Assembly: GCF_029227915.1 (NCBI RefSeq)
Contig: NC_079881.1
Location: forward strand, 18,015,501 to 18,079,500
Direction: 5' to 3'
DNA: 64,000 nt
DNA from: Hydractinia symbiolongicarpus
Lineage: Eukaryota > Cnidaria > Hydrozoa > Anthoathecata > Hydractiniidae
Shown here: positions 13,320 to 23,890 of the stretch, piece after piece
Numbering within the stretch: position 1 is the first letter of the stretch
Layout of the letters: every line of letters starts with the position of its first letter
The notes under the pieces: model-generated
The model's database searches: none
Seen by the model: the letters and a program-made list of their open reading frames with translations, nothing else
What the model was told of the DNA's origin: nothing
Program-made: the position numbers and the translations under genes

Positions 13320-13920
13320 TTATATTGTTGAAAAGCTGATCAAGAAACGTAGAAAATCACGCGTTTTAAACAAAGTATCAACCCGGTTAACCCAGTTGAA
13401 AATATTAATTCAAGTCGTTATTTCCATTCGTTTTCATGTTATTTAGCTTAAAATGTGAAAGTACAATACAATGGTTTTACTTTTTTAGCAATATCGACGT
13501 CAGTTTATTGTACCAATTAAAAAACCAAATTAGGCAGAAGAACAATGAAAAGAAAAATAGGTTTTCTATTGCATATATTACCACAATTTGGCGAAATCTT
13601 TTTAACCGTTGCCTGTAATATGTAGACCTTCAAACGCTGATGCAGAAAATGTATGGAGTCATGTGCTTTTGAAAAACAGTCGAGAGATAAGGCTTTAAAA
13701 ATTTTGCTAACGTCGGAAAACACCTGGCGAAGTACTTGTATAGCCGTTGTTTCTGTTCTATAGAGCGTGAAACGCTGATCAAGAAAACTCATAGAATCAC
13801 TTTTGACAAACAGTTACAAAGATATTTAGGTCATCATTCGTCATCATAAATGACGTCATCATTCCGTCTGATCCGAAACGAATGGATTATTCCTATTTGG
13901 TCCTAGGTGTTAAAGTCCCC
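13320..13920 (+). repeat. Interspersed repeat family C, locus 1
   Basis: Contains degenerate monomers whose key block reads roughly ACGCTGATCAAGAAAATGTA followed by a TAGAATCACG-type stretch and TTTT. They centre near 13340, 13632 and 13772, the last two about 140 bp apart. The locus ends with CATCATAAATGACGTCATC and CCGAAACG. The same monomers recur at 48.1-48.6 kb (plus) and 31.1-31.5 kb (minus), so this is a dispersed, internally tandem, non-coding family. Confidence 0.65.
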
Positions 13921-14744
13921 TGCGAATTTGGAACAATGAATTTTTGTCTAGTTCGGTATTTCCAGTCATAAACAAATTTCGTAACTTAAGAGGTTTTCAT
14001 TGTGAGTGCGTCAAAAGAGCTAATACGAAATTTAGAAATTAACCATAGCTTGCCAGTTGCACTGAAGGGAAAGAAGTGACACCAAAACGATATAAAAAAC
14101 AAGTATGTGCTTGTCTAAATAACCCAAGCTGTTTTTTTTTTAAAAAAATGTATATGCTTATGGAATTGAAATATATTTTACCTTCTGAAAGATATGTAGA
14201 AATGGCTAGTTCTGTTTGCATATTTTGGCCTTTTACGATTATCAGAGTACGTTTGTTTAAAAAAAACATTTGATTAAGAAACTCACCTACGTATCTCCAT
14301 CTGATTTTTGCCTCTCTTTATGTAAAGTTCCAAGACTGACCCCATTCGAAAAACATTTAAAATTCGTTTTGGGCAAATTGGCGGTACCATGTACCCAGTG
14401 GCAGTGTTCTTCCAGTATCTTGTGTACAGATGTACCCATTGTGGTCCCTGGTTTATCCTATCCACGGTAGAATTCGTCACAAGCAAATAGACAGTCTTGA
14501 CCTCAATATACATGTGGTAAACCAGATTGCACAATTAAGATTACAGGGAGATGTTTCATTGATTGTTACCGACGATCTCTCAGACAGAGTTCTTAAGAAT
14601 TGGTGTTCAAACATGGCTAACCTAAAAGACGTGCCCAAGTTCTTGCCTGTTAATTAGATCATTACTTGATATTATTACTGCATGCTATTATTAATTTATA
14701 ATATTATTATTTTTATTGAAGAATTGAAGAGAATTAGAGAGAAT
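13921..14744. other. No supported gene
   Basis: Frames at 14270-14470 and 14430-14657 (plus) have somewhat more even composition than the surrounding spacer. They have no recognisable domain and cannot be joined with clear splice sites, so no gene is called. Confidence 0.35.
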
Positions 14745-15140
14745 GAGGAAGTAATGCCGTGGGAGACATTGACAATTGCAGTGCAGCCAAGATATTATGT
14801 CATTGTGAGTGTGTCATATTATTAAAGTGCATTATGACAAAAAGAATAATGAGATATGCCGTGGAAGACATTAAAACTTGTCGGACCATTGAAGTGTATA
14901 TGTAATGCCGTGGTAGACGTTCAAGCTTGTCGTACCATTGAAGTGCATTATGATGAAATACCGTGGGAGACACTCGTAATGGAGTGCGGCGTAGATATAC
15001 ATGTCATTGTGAGTGTGTCATACCATTGAGGTACATTATGATGAAGAGAATAATGAGATATGCCATAGGAGACACTCACAACGGAGTGCAGCTAAAATGT
15101 ACATGTCCTTCTGAGTGTCTCATACCATTTAAGTGCATAT
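14745..15140 (+). repeat. Irregular tandem array with internal dyads
   Basis: About four partial units of roughly 90-125 bp share TGCCGTGGGAGACACT, ACATGTCATTGTGAGTGTG, TCATACCATTGAAGTGCATT and GATGAAGAGAATAATGAGAT. Within a unit, GACACTCACAATG is complementary to CATTGTGAGTGTG, so single strands would form hairpins. The array is non-coding. Units differ by internal deletions. Confidence 0.7.
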
Positions 15141-17085
15141 GCTGGGGTTAGTACTGTTTTTGTAACTGCACATGTATCTGTCCTGCCTGTTTTTGTTTAA
15201 TCTTATTGCCTGGCATCCCAATCCATGCCCCAAATATACATTTGCATTCCAATGTAAAGGATATTGTATAAATTTTTTTCATAATACAATGTTCTCTACT
15301 ATTATGATGTGTTATTACTGAGGAACCCGGACAATTAAATGGAGCTAATGAACATTTAGCTCATGTTAATTGTGACTGCAGTAACTCGACGTAATTAAGG
15401 AAGCTTTCACGGCTTTTCCGTGATAATTCGGCAATATTTGTTAAAAATAAATAAACAAAATTAATGACGTAATAAACCATTAGCTACGGTTTAACAGACG
15501 GGTTTTTTTCTAGGGCGTTTTAAATAATTTAATTTAAGGAAGTGTGATCACCCGGTATTGGTCATGAATTTGTTTTGAAGTATGTTAGTGTTTTGTGCGG
15601 ATGATAAAGAAGAACGAGTTAAGTTAAGAAATTAAAGTCAACAAGGTTAGTTTTCAGCCAAGTATATGTATCCTTAGTATTTATATTTGTGTATTGTTTA
15701 GAACTTTAGCCACATCCACGTAAATTTGTATAGCTGGTTAGCTAGAGAGCTAATCTTCATATAAGTTGGGGAGCCTAATAGCTAGAGTTGAAAGCAGGCC
15801 TGAGATACATTATAAAACATTTTTTTGAGGTTTAAAGTTCAGGTTTTGAAAAACCCCGAAAAACGTGTATTTTACAGAACCCCACCTTGCCTTGTACTTA
15901 CTAATGTTCTTAGGATGACATATAAGGAAACTTTACTTGAAACAATATTGGCGAATACAGGATAGAAGACTTGCCGCGCCTATCTGCTTTAAGATGCCTC
16001 GCTTATTAGGACAGGCCTATAATCAGGGAAAACATATCAGCTTCCCCCCATCTCTTAGTAGAGACAAAAAATATATAACTTATTTCGTGTAGATTAGCCA
16101 ATCAAAATGCAAGAAGGAGTCAACCATATGATAAGTAATGATGTTATACGTGCTAAAGTTCCATCTGTTTAAAATTTTTTTAAAAATAAAGTCGTTCTAA
16201 ACAATTGATGGAAGAAGCAATTCAGGAGAAATGCGTTTGCATTTCATATCATCAAAAAGTTTGTATCAAAATTGTTATTTAGCACCTAAGTGATAATGGT
16301 TTTAAGTAACGTTTGATATTAAGTTATAACAATAAAAATGCTTTTTGTATAATTACCCAGTACGTCAGTTTGTAAGAATATTGTCTGGAAATCAATGATT
16401 AAATATCGAAAGTAAGTTCGTGGTCTTTTTTTCATGCAGGCCATATAAATGTGAATTTGATATTTTACTGATTCGAGTTCAAGAAACAGGAGACTTCACA
16501 CATTCACATGTTGATTTGGGTAAAAGATTTTAAAAATGTTTTAAAAATCAAGAACTGAATCCAAAAGTTTTGCGAATATTATAAATATATATTTGTCAAC
16601 TAATAGCTTAGATTTACTTAACGTCTTTTTTTTCATTCTAAGTATCACTCCGGATGTGCAATTATGCAATGACAAAAATATGTTGCTGTCGGATAAGCGT
16701 ACATCAAGTTGCACGTCATTCTCCGTTTTATGAAACTTTACAAAAAATGACTTGGAAGTTAGCCGAGAATTGAAATCCAACTGGCTTGTTTTAATGAAAA
16801 TAGAGGTTGGTTTGAGTTCTTTTTTTGTAAGTAGCTGCAAAGTTTGTATCTGCTAACAAAAGATTTTCATAAAACATCATTGAAAGACACAGAAATTCGT
16901 TGAACAGAAATACTTAAATTGCTTGCATTGCTTGGTTTTAAAATAAATACAGCTTGGTTTGTTATTGAAGATGTTATTTCGGTTTGTCTGATCAGTATTC
17001 ATATTACTGTGGAAAGTTTATTATTTCTTGAAAATGACGTTTCGGAAAGACAGACACCTTAAAAAGTTTAACTAAGTCAATGACA
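15141..17085. other. Gene-free region
   Basis: No domain or splice-consistent exon was recognised. The frame at 16541-16840 (minus) is Lys/Leu/Phe-rich and unremarkable. Confidence 0.4.
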
Positions 17086-17087
17086 GA

Positions 17088-17620
17088 TTCAATGATGATA
17101 CACAAACGGATATAGAAAGGAGCAAATGGATTGTCTCCAACAGACAACTCACGACAGAAGAAACAAACCTTCTATCAAAAGGAATGAATTTCTGTATGAC
17201 ACCAGCTTCAATTCCAAAGAAAGAAATAGTTGCGAAAGTGGAAGAGGCAATTAAAGATCTACCAAAAGAAGAGGCAGACACAGTAAGAGCTAAAGTAAGC
17301 CTCACGCTACAGGAAAGCAAAACACCAAAGGACGATTTGCAAAAATCTGAAAGACTGTCATTGAAGAATCTAAAGAAGGACAAAGACATCATTATCCTAC
17401 CGGCAGACAAGGGGAGAACACAACAACGGGCCTTACAAACTTCTCAAGAAAGATCCCCCAGAAGTCATCAAACGAGAAGCGAGGAACATCTTAACGGAGT
17501 TGAAGAGAAAGGAATACATCGACGATAAGCAGTATTACCGACTAAAACCTTGTAACGGACCACCATTGCGATTTTACGGACTACCAATAATTCATAAACA
17601 GGGAAATCTAATTCGACCAT
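17088..17620 (+). pseudogene. Penelope-like element, N-terminal half of reverse transcriptase
   Basis: Reads from WIVSNRQLTTEE and LLSKGMNFCMTPASIPKKEI through NLKKDKDIIILPADKGR to YKLLKKDPPEV, LKRKEYIDD and LRFYGLPIIHK, a diagnostic series for the region ahead of the reverse-transcriptase palm in Penelope-like elements. A frameshift just after ADKGR (near 17420) separates the first 110 or so residues from the rest. The family encodes a single protein with a reverse transcriptase and a C-terminal GIY-YIG nuclease. Here it stops abruptly at IRP, where a LINE derivative follows. The RT blocks that should come next are missing, so the insertion came with, or was followed by, loss of about 100 codons. 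The 3' half resumes at 18863. Confidence 0.85.
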
Positions 17621-18862
17621 GAGAAGACAAAGATTCCAGTACCGAATTTTCTGCGTTTGATCGATCTTATTAAATCGTACGGGAGAGCGGTCACGTTTTG
17701 ACGTGTTGAAAAAATCGTTCTAAACAAACTTTTGTTTAATTTTTATTTTGAAATATGGCTGAAGATTATACAGTAGAAGAATTGAATGTTATACAAGCTA
17801 TAAAAGAAATACATGGAAAAAAGAAAAGAGCAAGCAAGGATGTTATAAATACAACGATAACAGAGTTTGATGTAGAAGTTGTAAACAAAGTTTTAGATGA
17901 TTTATGTGAAAAAAATGTTATTAAATTAACTGAAAGATCTGGATTACCGAGTTACCGTTTTGTCGTCGATGTAGAAAATGTTTTACACGAAGAAGAATTA
18001 CAAGAACCAGAAGAAAACTTGGATAGGGAAGAAATTTACGATAATGGTATTTTAGATCACGAGGTAAACGAGTCCAGAAATTTTGATTTGTTAAGTAATT
18101 TTGTTAGAGTTACGACTTAAAAGGAGTATATTGGATACGAGGTAAATAAATTGAGAGCAAAGGAATCGAGTTTTCTCGTTGATCGTTTGAAAGAGGAATA
18201 TAGTTTTCTGAAAGACGAACTCAAAGATCTACGATGTCTTGTTAGAGATATATTTAACAATATTAATAAAAAGCAGTCAAGTGAACCAAAACAAAAAGGT
18301 CCTTCGGGGGTTTTGCATTTAAGAAGCGAAATTAATGTAGATAATCGTTTTAAAAGTCTTTACAACGAAGACCCGAATCCTCAAGTCAACAATTATGACA
18401 AAGAAAGTTGTAGAATTAATACCACTAACAAAAATGAATTTCAAAACAAAAATAATTTTAATTATTGTCCCTTAGTTTGGCATTTCTCTTCTTCGAAATC
18501 TCTTTTGAAAATTGAAAAACTCCACAACAGGGCTTTAAGTTTTATTCATGATGACCCAAGACCAGTTGATTGCCTCCCAAATAAACATTATATGGAATTA
18601 CTAAGGCACAGATATTTATGCATAGAAATATTTAAAATTCGGAGAAACATCAGTCCTTCTTTCATGAAAGATATTTTCCTTTTTGAGGAAACTGATAGGC
18701 CAGTAAGAAGTCAAAACATGAACAACCTAAAAACCATCAGTGTAAAAACAAGCACCTTTGGTCTAAACAGTTTGCGATGTTTACCCCCAAAAGTTTTATT
18801 TTTTTAAAGAACTATTGTATATAATAACCGACGGTAAATAAATTAAATCAATCAATCAATCG
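17621..18862 (+). mobile_element. LINE deletion derivative inserted in the Penelope-like gene
   Basis: A 1.24-kb block interrupts the Penelope-like reading frame. It has a 5' non-coding leader, an ORF1-like region, the C-terminal tail of a non-LTR reverse-transcriptase protein and a short AATC-repeat tail (ATCAATCAATCAAT) at 18848-18861, typical of the 3' end of microsatellite-tailed LINEs. The reverse-transcriptase catalytic core and any endonuclease are absent, so it could move only with help from a full-length relative. No clean target duplication is visible, because the host frame lost sequence at the site. Confidence 0.7.
17755..18807 (+). pseudogene. Chimeric LINE ORF: winged-helix/coiled-coil ORF1 joined to RT tail
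   Basis: One frame runs from the ATG at 17755 to 18807 and is broken only by a TAA at 18118-18120. Residues 1-75 (MAEDYTVEELNVIQAI, VVNKVLDDLCEKNVI, LPSYRFVVD) look like a small winged-helix fold. An acidic linker follows, then a coiled coil near 18180-18270 (VDRLKEEYSFLKDELKDL). From about 18455 the sequence switches to FNYCPLVWHFSS, LHNRALSFIHDD, EIFKIRRNISPSFMKDIF and SQNMNNLKT, which is the region after the RT domain in Jockey/CR1-like LINEs. The join is in frame and has no intron signature, which points to an internal deletion between ORF1 and the end of ORF2. The winged-helix assignment is by eye. Confidence 0.65.
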
Positions 18863-19815
18863 AACTTGTTCTAACCAAAACATGGTATCTGTTAAATAAG
18901 AACATCTACACTCAAACAGACGGAGTTGCCATGGGAGGCCCTGCATCATCAGTAGTCGCAGAAATATACATGCAAGCACACAAGACAATAGCATTAGTCA
19001 CATCAGACAGACGTTTAAAGGTTTAAAAAAGATTTGTTGACGACGTATTCGCCATAATCAAAAGATCTCATCTAGAAGAGTTCCATGAACACATCAACGG
19101 CCTACATCGACAAATCAAATTCACTGTTGAGCTTGAACACGTTGGAAGCATCGCTTTCCTGGACACTTTGGTCAAACGCAAGAATGGTTCCATTTCAGTT
19201 TCAGTGTATCGTAAACCAACGCACACTGACCAGTACCTTAACTTCGAATCAAACCATCAGAGATCTTGCAAAGAAAGTGTCATATCTTTATTACTGAATC
19301 GTGCCAACAGCGTAGTCAGTGACAAACAGGAGAGGAAAATAGAAATTCGACATGTAAGAAATGCATTACTCGCAAATGGATACAGTCATAATGTCATCAC
19401 GAAAGTAGAAAATAAAATGAAGAGAAGATGCAACGGAGACAACAAGGAAACTTCAGAGGAATTTATCGCATCAGCATTCCTACCCTTCGTACCAGGTACC
19501 AGCGAGATCCTTCGTCGAGTTTCAAGGCAATACAAGATCAAATGCATTCTTAACTCTAAAGACACCCTAAGAAGCACTTTTTCTAATCCAAAAGACAAAA
19601 TAAACTTCGAAGAACAAAAAACGAAATTGCGGACCACAGCTGGAGCAGAAGTCATCAGTTTAATTGGGATGAGAAGAAAATCATTGACGGAGAATCCAGA
19701 AGAACGGCCAGGAAGATTAAAAAAACTATCAACAGTGTAGCACGTAACAAACACATAAACAGAACTCGTATCAACTTTCTGAGATTTGGTTACCAGCCCT
19801 ACAGAAGAAGTAGTT
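18863..19815 (+). pseudogene. Penelope-like element, C-terminal half of RT and GIY-YIG remnant
   Basis: Continues the element broken at 17620: LVLTKTWYLLNKNIYTQTDG, GGPASSVVAEIYM, then a stop (TAA near 19024) directly before the catalytic RFVDDVFA. Next come LDTLVKRKNGSISVSVYRKP, HTDQYLNFESNH and FLPFVPGTSEILRRV, all typical Penelope blocks. The GIY-YIG nuclease should follow NPKDKINFEEQ, but its first half, with the GIY and YIG strands, is deleted. The frame resumes shifted at ADHSWSRSHQFNWDEKKI and ends INSVARNKHINR, FLRFGYQPYRR. At least one stop, one frameshift and the nuclease deletion make this copy dead. Confidence 0.85.
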
Positions 19816-22369
19816 ACCTACATCTAGGTCCAAAAATGTTGATTACCGTAATTAACCGTAATTATCAGCTCGTTTCTGATTGGTTAATTTTTATGAATTT
19901 CGATCCTCTGCAATTATATAAATACATGCGCAACATCATTTTACTTTGTCCGATGATAGGAGAAGCTTGGTTTGTGTTTTCAGCTTTTCTCACTAGCTGC
20001 AACATTTGTTATTGCACTTGAGTAAGAAAAAGTTTTGATAAAGAAGCACCGGAACAAACATAGAAAAAACATAGAAAGTTGTTTAAGCTTCCTTCTATAA
20101 AACGGCTTATCAAGCATTGTTTGTCGTAACAAGATTCATCATAGTGAAAAATCTTTTAAGAAGAATTTTTCTTTACCTTCCAAGTTATGACCAAGTATTT
20201 AAGGTTCTCAAATGTTTCTTGTGTGAAATTTCCAAACACTTACGCCCACGCAAGGTTAGGGAAAAGCTGAATACTTTTGTTATTTATATAATTCTTCCGG
20301 AATTTTAGTGCAGGTTGGCATTAATCAAAGAGTGGTTAAACATTTGACAGCCATAGAGAACAGTACATAATGATTCTATTCCATATAACCTTCAAGGAGC
20401 GCGCAATACTTAAATCTGTCCTAGAGGCTGGGCGTGAAAAAATAAATACGCGAGAAAAAAATGTACAAAATTTACACACGCTCAAAATCTTCGCAAATTA
20501 AGGTATATGTTAGGCTTACAATGTGTAGTTCAGCGTGCGCGCACAGCTTTATAGCACACGATACGTAATATATTAAAAAGTAAAAAAATCACATACAGCA
20601 ATCCAGTGTCCTCAATTCCAACCTCTTCTGGACTCACAGTTGCTCTTTCTACCTCTCCATAAAATGCTGGTAAAACAAACTAAAAAAAGTGATACAGCAA
20701 GTTACAGCGTACAAAGATTGTAATATTGTTCGAATTTTAAAAATTCGGCTTACTAGCGTGCAGTTTGAAATATTTTCTTTTCCAGCTGCCGAAGTTTCTT
20801 TTGTCATTCTATAAATAAATTAAAAACAGATGCAGTGTTCTTAAAATCAGGTAGATGAAAAAAAAGATTATAAATCAATAAAAACAACATACCATCAGCT
20901 ACTACGAACTTTTACCCCGCTAGTGTTGGTTTTTTAATTTTTTTTCAGAAACTCTTCTCTCTCGCTCAACGTGGCTTATCTCGACAAGGCGTGGAATTAT
21001 ATCGTTCTGGTTAATTAACTTCTGTTCTTAAAATGTCGTGGGATATCATTAACCGTGCTATGAATTCCCTACATGAACAAAATGCAATGTCATTATTAAT
21101 TCCTTACTGGGTAGTTAGTTACGAGTTATCACAAAAACAAAAAGTCATTAAACTAAAAACATACGCTTGGGAAATATGTTTCAATAATATAAAGAAATAT
21201 AAATTTCAAATGAGGAAAACATGCGTTAAGTTAATATCCATTAAGGATATTCCTTCTATCATCATGGTACTTTGTTAAAAAATAAATAAAAGTAAGTTCT
21301 ACAAAACAATACTCTGCGAAAATATTGAAGCGGTTTTACAGAAAGGTCAAAATGAAGGAAATACGCAATGTCCAGCATTTACTAGTGTCAACGGAAAGAG
21401 AACGAAAATTTTAATTGTAAATTTAATTGAGCTACTTTTCTTGACACGCTTGAAAAATCGTGATAAAATAAAACAAAACAAAAAATATCTGAGAAACATC
21501 GTTATTTAATTCCAGTTTTAATACGTCCCTTAGATATTGTAAGCATTAGATTTAAAGGACAGGTACCGCGAATATGGTATCAGACATGAACCATGAGGTC
21601 CTGTGTTCAACCAATAATCGCGTCTCAGATTTGATTCAATTGTTGACTGAAAAAAAAATATTTACAGACTGAATCATACAGTGTTTTGAAATTTTCCGAG
21701 TCGTTTTTTCTGATACAGTCATCCCAATGGTGCAGTTTCTTTCATATAGATATTTTGGTCGAGTTGATACGCAGATTTTTAGAGTATATAATATATACAA
21801 GAGAGATAAATGCCAGTCGCAAAAATTTATAGTGAAAATTATGTGAAATATTTAGATCATCATCCTGCGATATTTATGTCTTTTTTTGAACTAACGTAAC
21901 GTAATGATGCGATGAATTTCAGCAGGGCTAGATGTGGTTGTTTTTTACATTTTTCTAAAGTTTAATAAAAATAGGAGTTTTAGAGTTACTTTGTTCTTAC
22001 AAGCGATTTTTAATAGCTGAAAGTGTCCAAGAGTCACGCGAGTTTAAAATATTTGTTGAAAACCAAGCCCTGGGCATTTGTAGTATAAATGGGGCTAACC
22101 AAAGGCCCAAAAATAAATTGAAATTGTTTTCATCCTAAATATTTTTTTGTGTTGTATCATGTTGTTTCCAGTTATTTTTTTTCTTTAAAAATATATAATT
22201 TTTTACATCGTAAGCTTTTTTTGTTTTTCAAATGACTCGCTTACTTTTTTTTTTGCAGCTAAAATATAAGGAATCTAAGACGACGTTGTCGACTCTAAAG
22301 TACGATTATCCTGTATCAATACAAAACATTGCACTGCGGAAAAATTTATGGGTACTGTTGCAGAAACTT
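19816..22369. other. Gene-free region
   Basis: No domain-bearing frame. Short frames at 20117-20308 and 21033-21278 (plus) have spacer composition. The first few hundred bases may be the 3' end of the Penelope-like element. Confidence 0.4.
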
Positions 22370-22745
22370 ACAGATTTCACCAGAAAAACTTCATGTTTTC
22401 CACAATTTCTGGAGAAATCTGTGCAAGAAAAACTTGATGTTCTTTGTAGTTTTCTTTTCAGCAATGTTGCAATTCACTGAAAATAAAACTTTTCAGAAAA
22501 TCTTTATGTTTTACAGAAAGTTTATACAGAGCAACACACGCTTCACAAGCAGGAAATACCAAAACATCGATATAATGACGTTTTTCAGTCAAAAAAACTC
22601 ATGTTTTCCAAGTCAAGTTCAATAAACTTCAAGTTTTGAAGAGAGTTGTTACGGAGTAACATACGTTTCGTTGGCAAGTTATTTTCGGTAAACTTAGGTT
22701 TTCCAAATAGCTAAGTGTAGTTTAACTTCGTGTTTCAAGAAACTT
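22370..22745 (+). repeat. Degenerate AACTTCATGTTTTCC array
   Basis: The motif AACTTCATGTTTTCC or close variants occurs about seven times (near 22388, 22430, 22490, 22600, 22625, 22690 and 22722) between A/T-rich spacers, with irregular 25-110-bp spacing. It looks like an old tandem repeat. Confidence 0.35.
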
Positions 22746-23100
22746 ATTGTAAAGGATTTTCATCATTTCAAATTACTCAGATCCCAAACTGATGATGAAA
22801 AAGGTTTACATTACAGCAAGCTGCACTGAAGTATCTTGTCTACAGGGACGGTGGTTGTCAAAACTGGGATTAGGCTCCCAGAAGAAGGTGCTGAATACAC
22901 TTTCTTGCTTCTTACAAGAACGAGTACTGTCCAGCTTGGACATAAAACTATTGTTTAAGAAAATCGTAAAGAGATAAAACAATCCTTCTATCACGAACAA
23001 TACGACACAAGACAGAGCTAACAACTTAAACTGACTGGTTACAGAACAAACACAAATAAAAAAAATGTATATGTCAAAAATATATTAATATAAAATAGAA
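22746..23100. other. No recognisable gene
   Basis: Overlapping short frames on both strands at 22792-23024 show no family resemblance. Confidence 0.35.
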
Positions 23101-23890
23101 TTAAGTAAGACCCTCCTGTGCGCCAGAACTTGTGACTCTGGCTCCACGTGTGTTACAGGGCCCCTGTTGTTTTGCACTTTTTGATGACGATTTTTGATAT
23201 TCTTCATCTATTTTCGTGAATAGCTTTTGAAAAAGTTTGTGACGCCACTCTGGCTTTCTCGAAGGTATTTTTTCCTGCGTTGGGCTTTCTAAAAAAATTA
23301 CAAAATGAGTATTTATATCATGAAATAATAAGACTGGCATATTACAGCAAAATCCTTGAATGAGCTACACTAGTTTCTAGTGTTTACATTACACGTATTT
23401 AAATATGAATGCAAAACAATTTACTTACATGAATACGACGTTGGGATCTTGCAATGTCTTTTGAACTTTCAACATTATTTCCTGACTTTCGCAACGACGT
23501 CCTTTTTCTTTCAAAGTAACTCTTAATTCCAGCTGGTAAAAAATAAAAATTGAAAATACATGATGTATATAGTAATTAATTCTTTTGGAAATACTGTTGA
23601 TTGATAATAATTTTACAACACATTGGGTTGTTTAGTACTTTGTGACAAAATGTCACAGAATTTTTTTGCGGTTTTTAATCTGGGTGCTGAAAAGCAGCAA
23701 TTTAACAGGAATTGAGTTTTAAAGTATTGAATATTACCTTTTCAATATTACCTTTTACCACATTGTCAACATTTAGAGTGTCTTATTTATTTAGAGTGTC
23801 TTCATGGAGAGTCTTGACAAAGTTTTGAATGTAATTTGTGGACTCCTTGTCACTGTCATCAAAAGGACTAAATAAATAATTCAGTAATGT
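23101..23890 (-). CDS. Possible three-exon basic protein, unrecognised
   Basis: On the minus strand three stretches have splice-like borders. Near 23875-23805 an acceptor TTTAG precedes PFDDSDKESTNYIQNF and VKTLHEDTLN. A small TTATTTAGAGTGTC duplication brings a stop directly after it. Near 23533-23428, TTACCAG precedes GIKSYFERKRTSLRK and ends at a CAT/GTAAGT donor. Near 23290-23101, TTTTTTAG is followed either by KAQRRKKYLRESQSG (in phase, ending at TAG) or, in another frame, by ESPTQEKIPSRKPEW. The protein would be Lys/Arg-rich with no domain I recognise. It may be a host gene end or part of an unknown transposon. Transcript evidence is lacking, so this is tentative. Confidence 0.3.

Noticed and set aside
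14270-14657. Overlapping frames with fairly even composition
   Set aside because: No family resemblance, no consistent splice sites, and equally long frames on the opposite strand.
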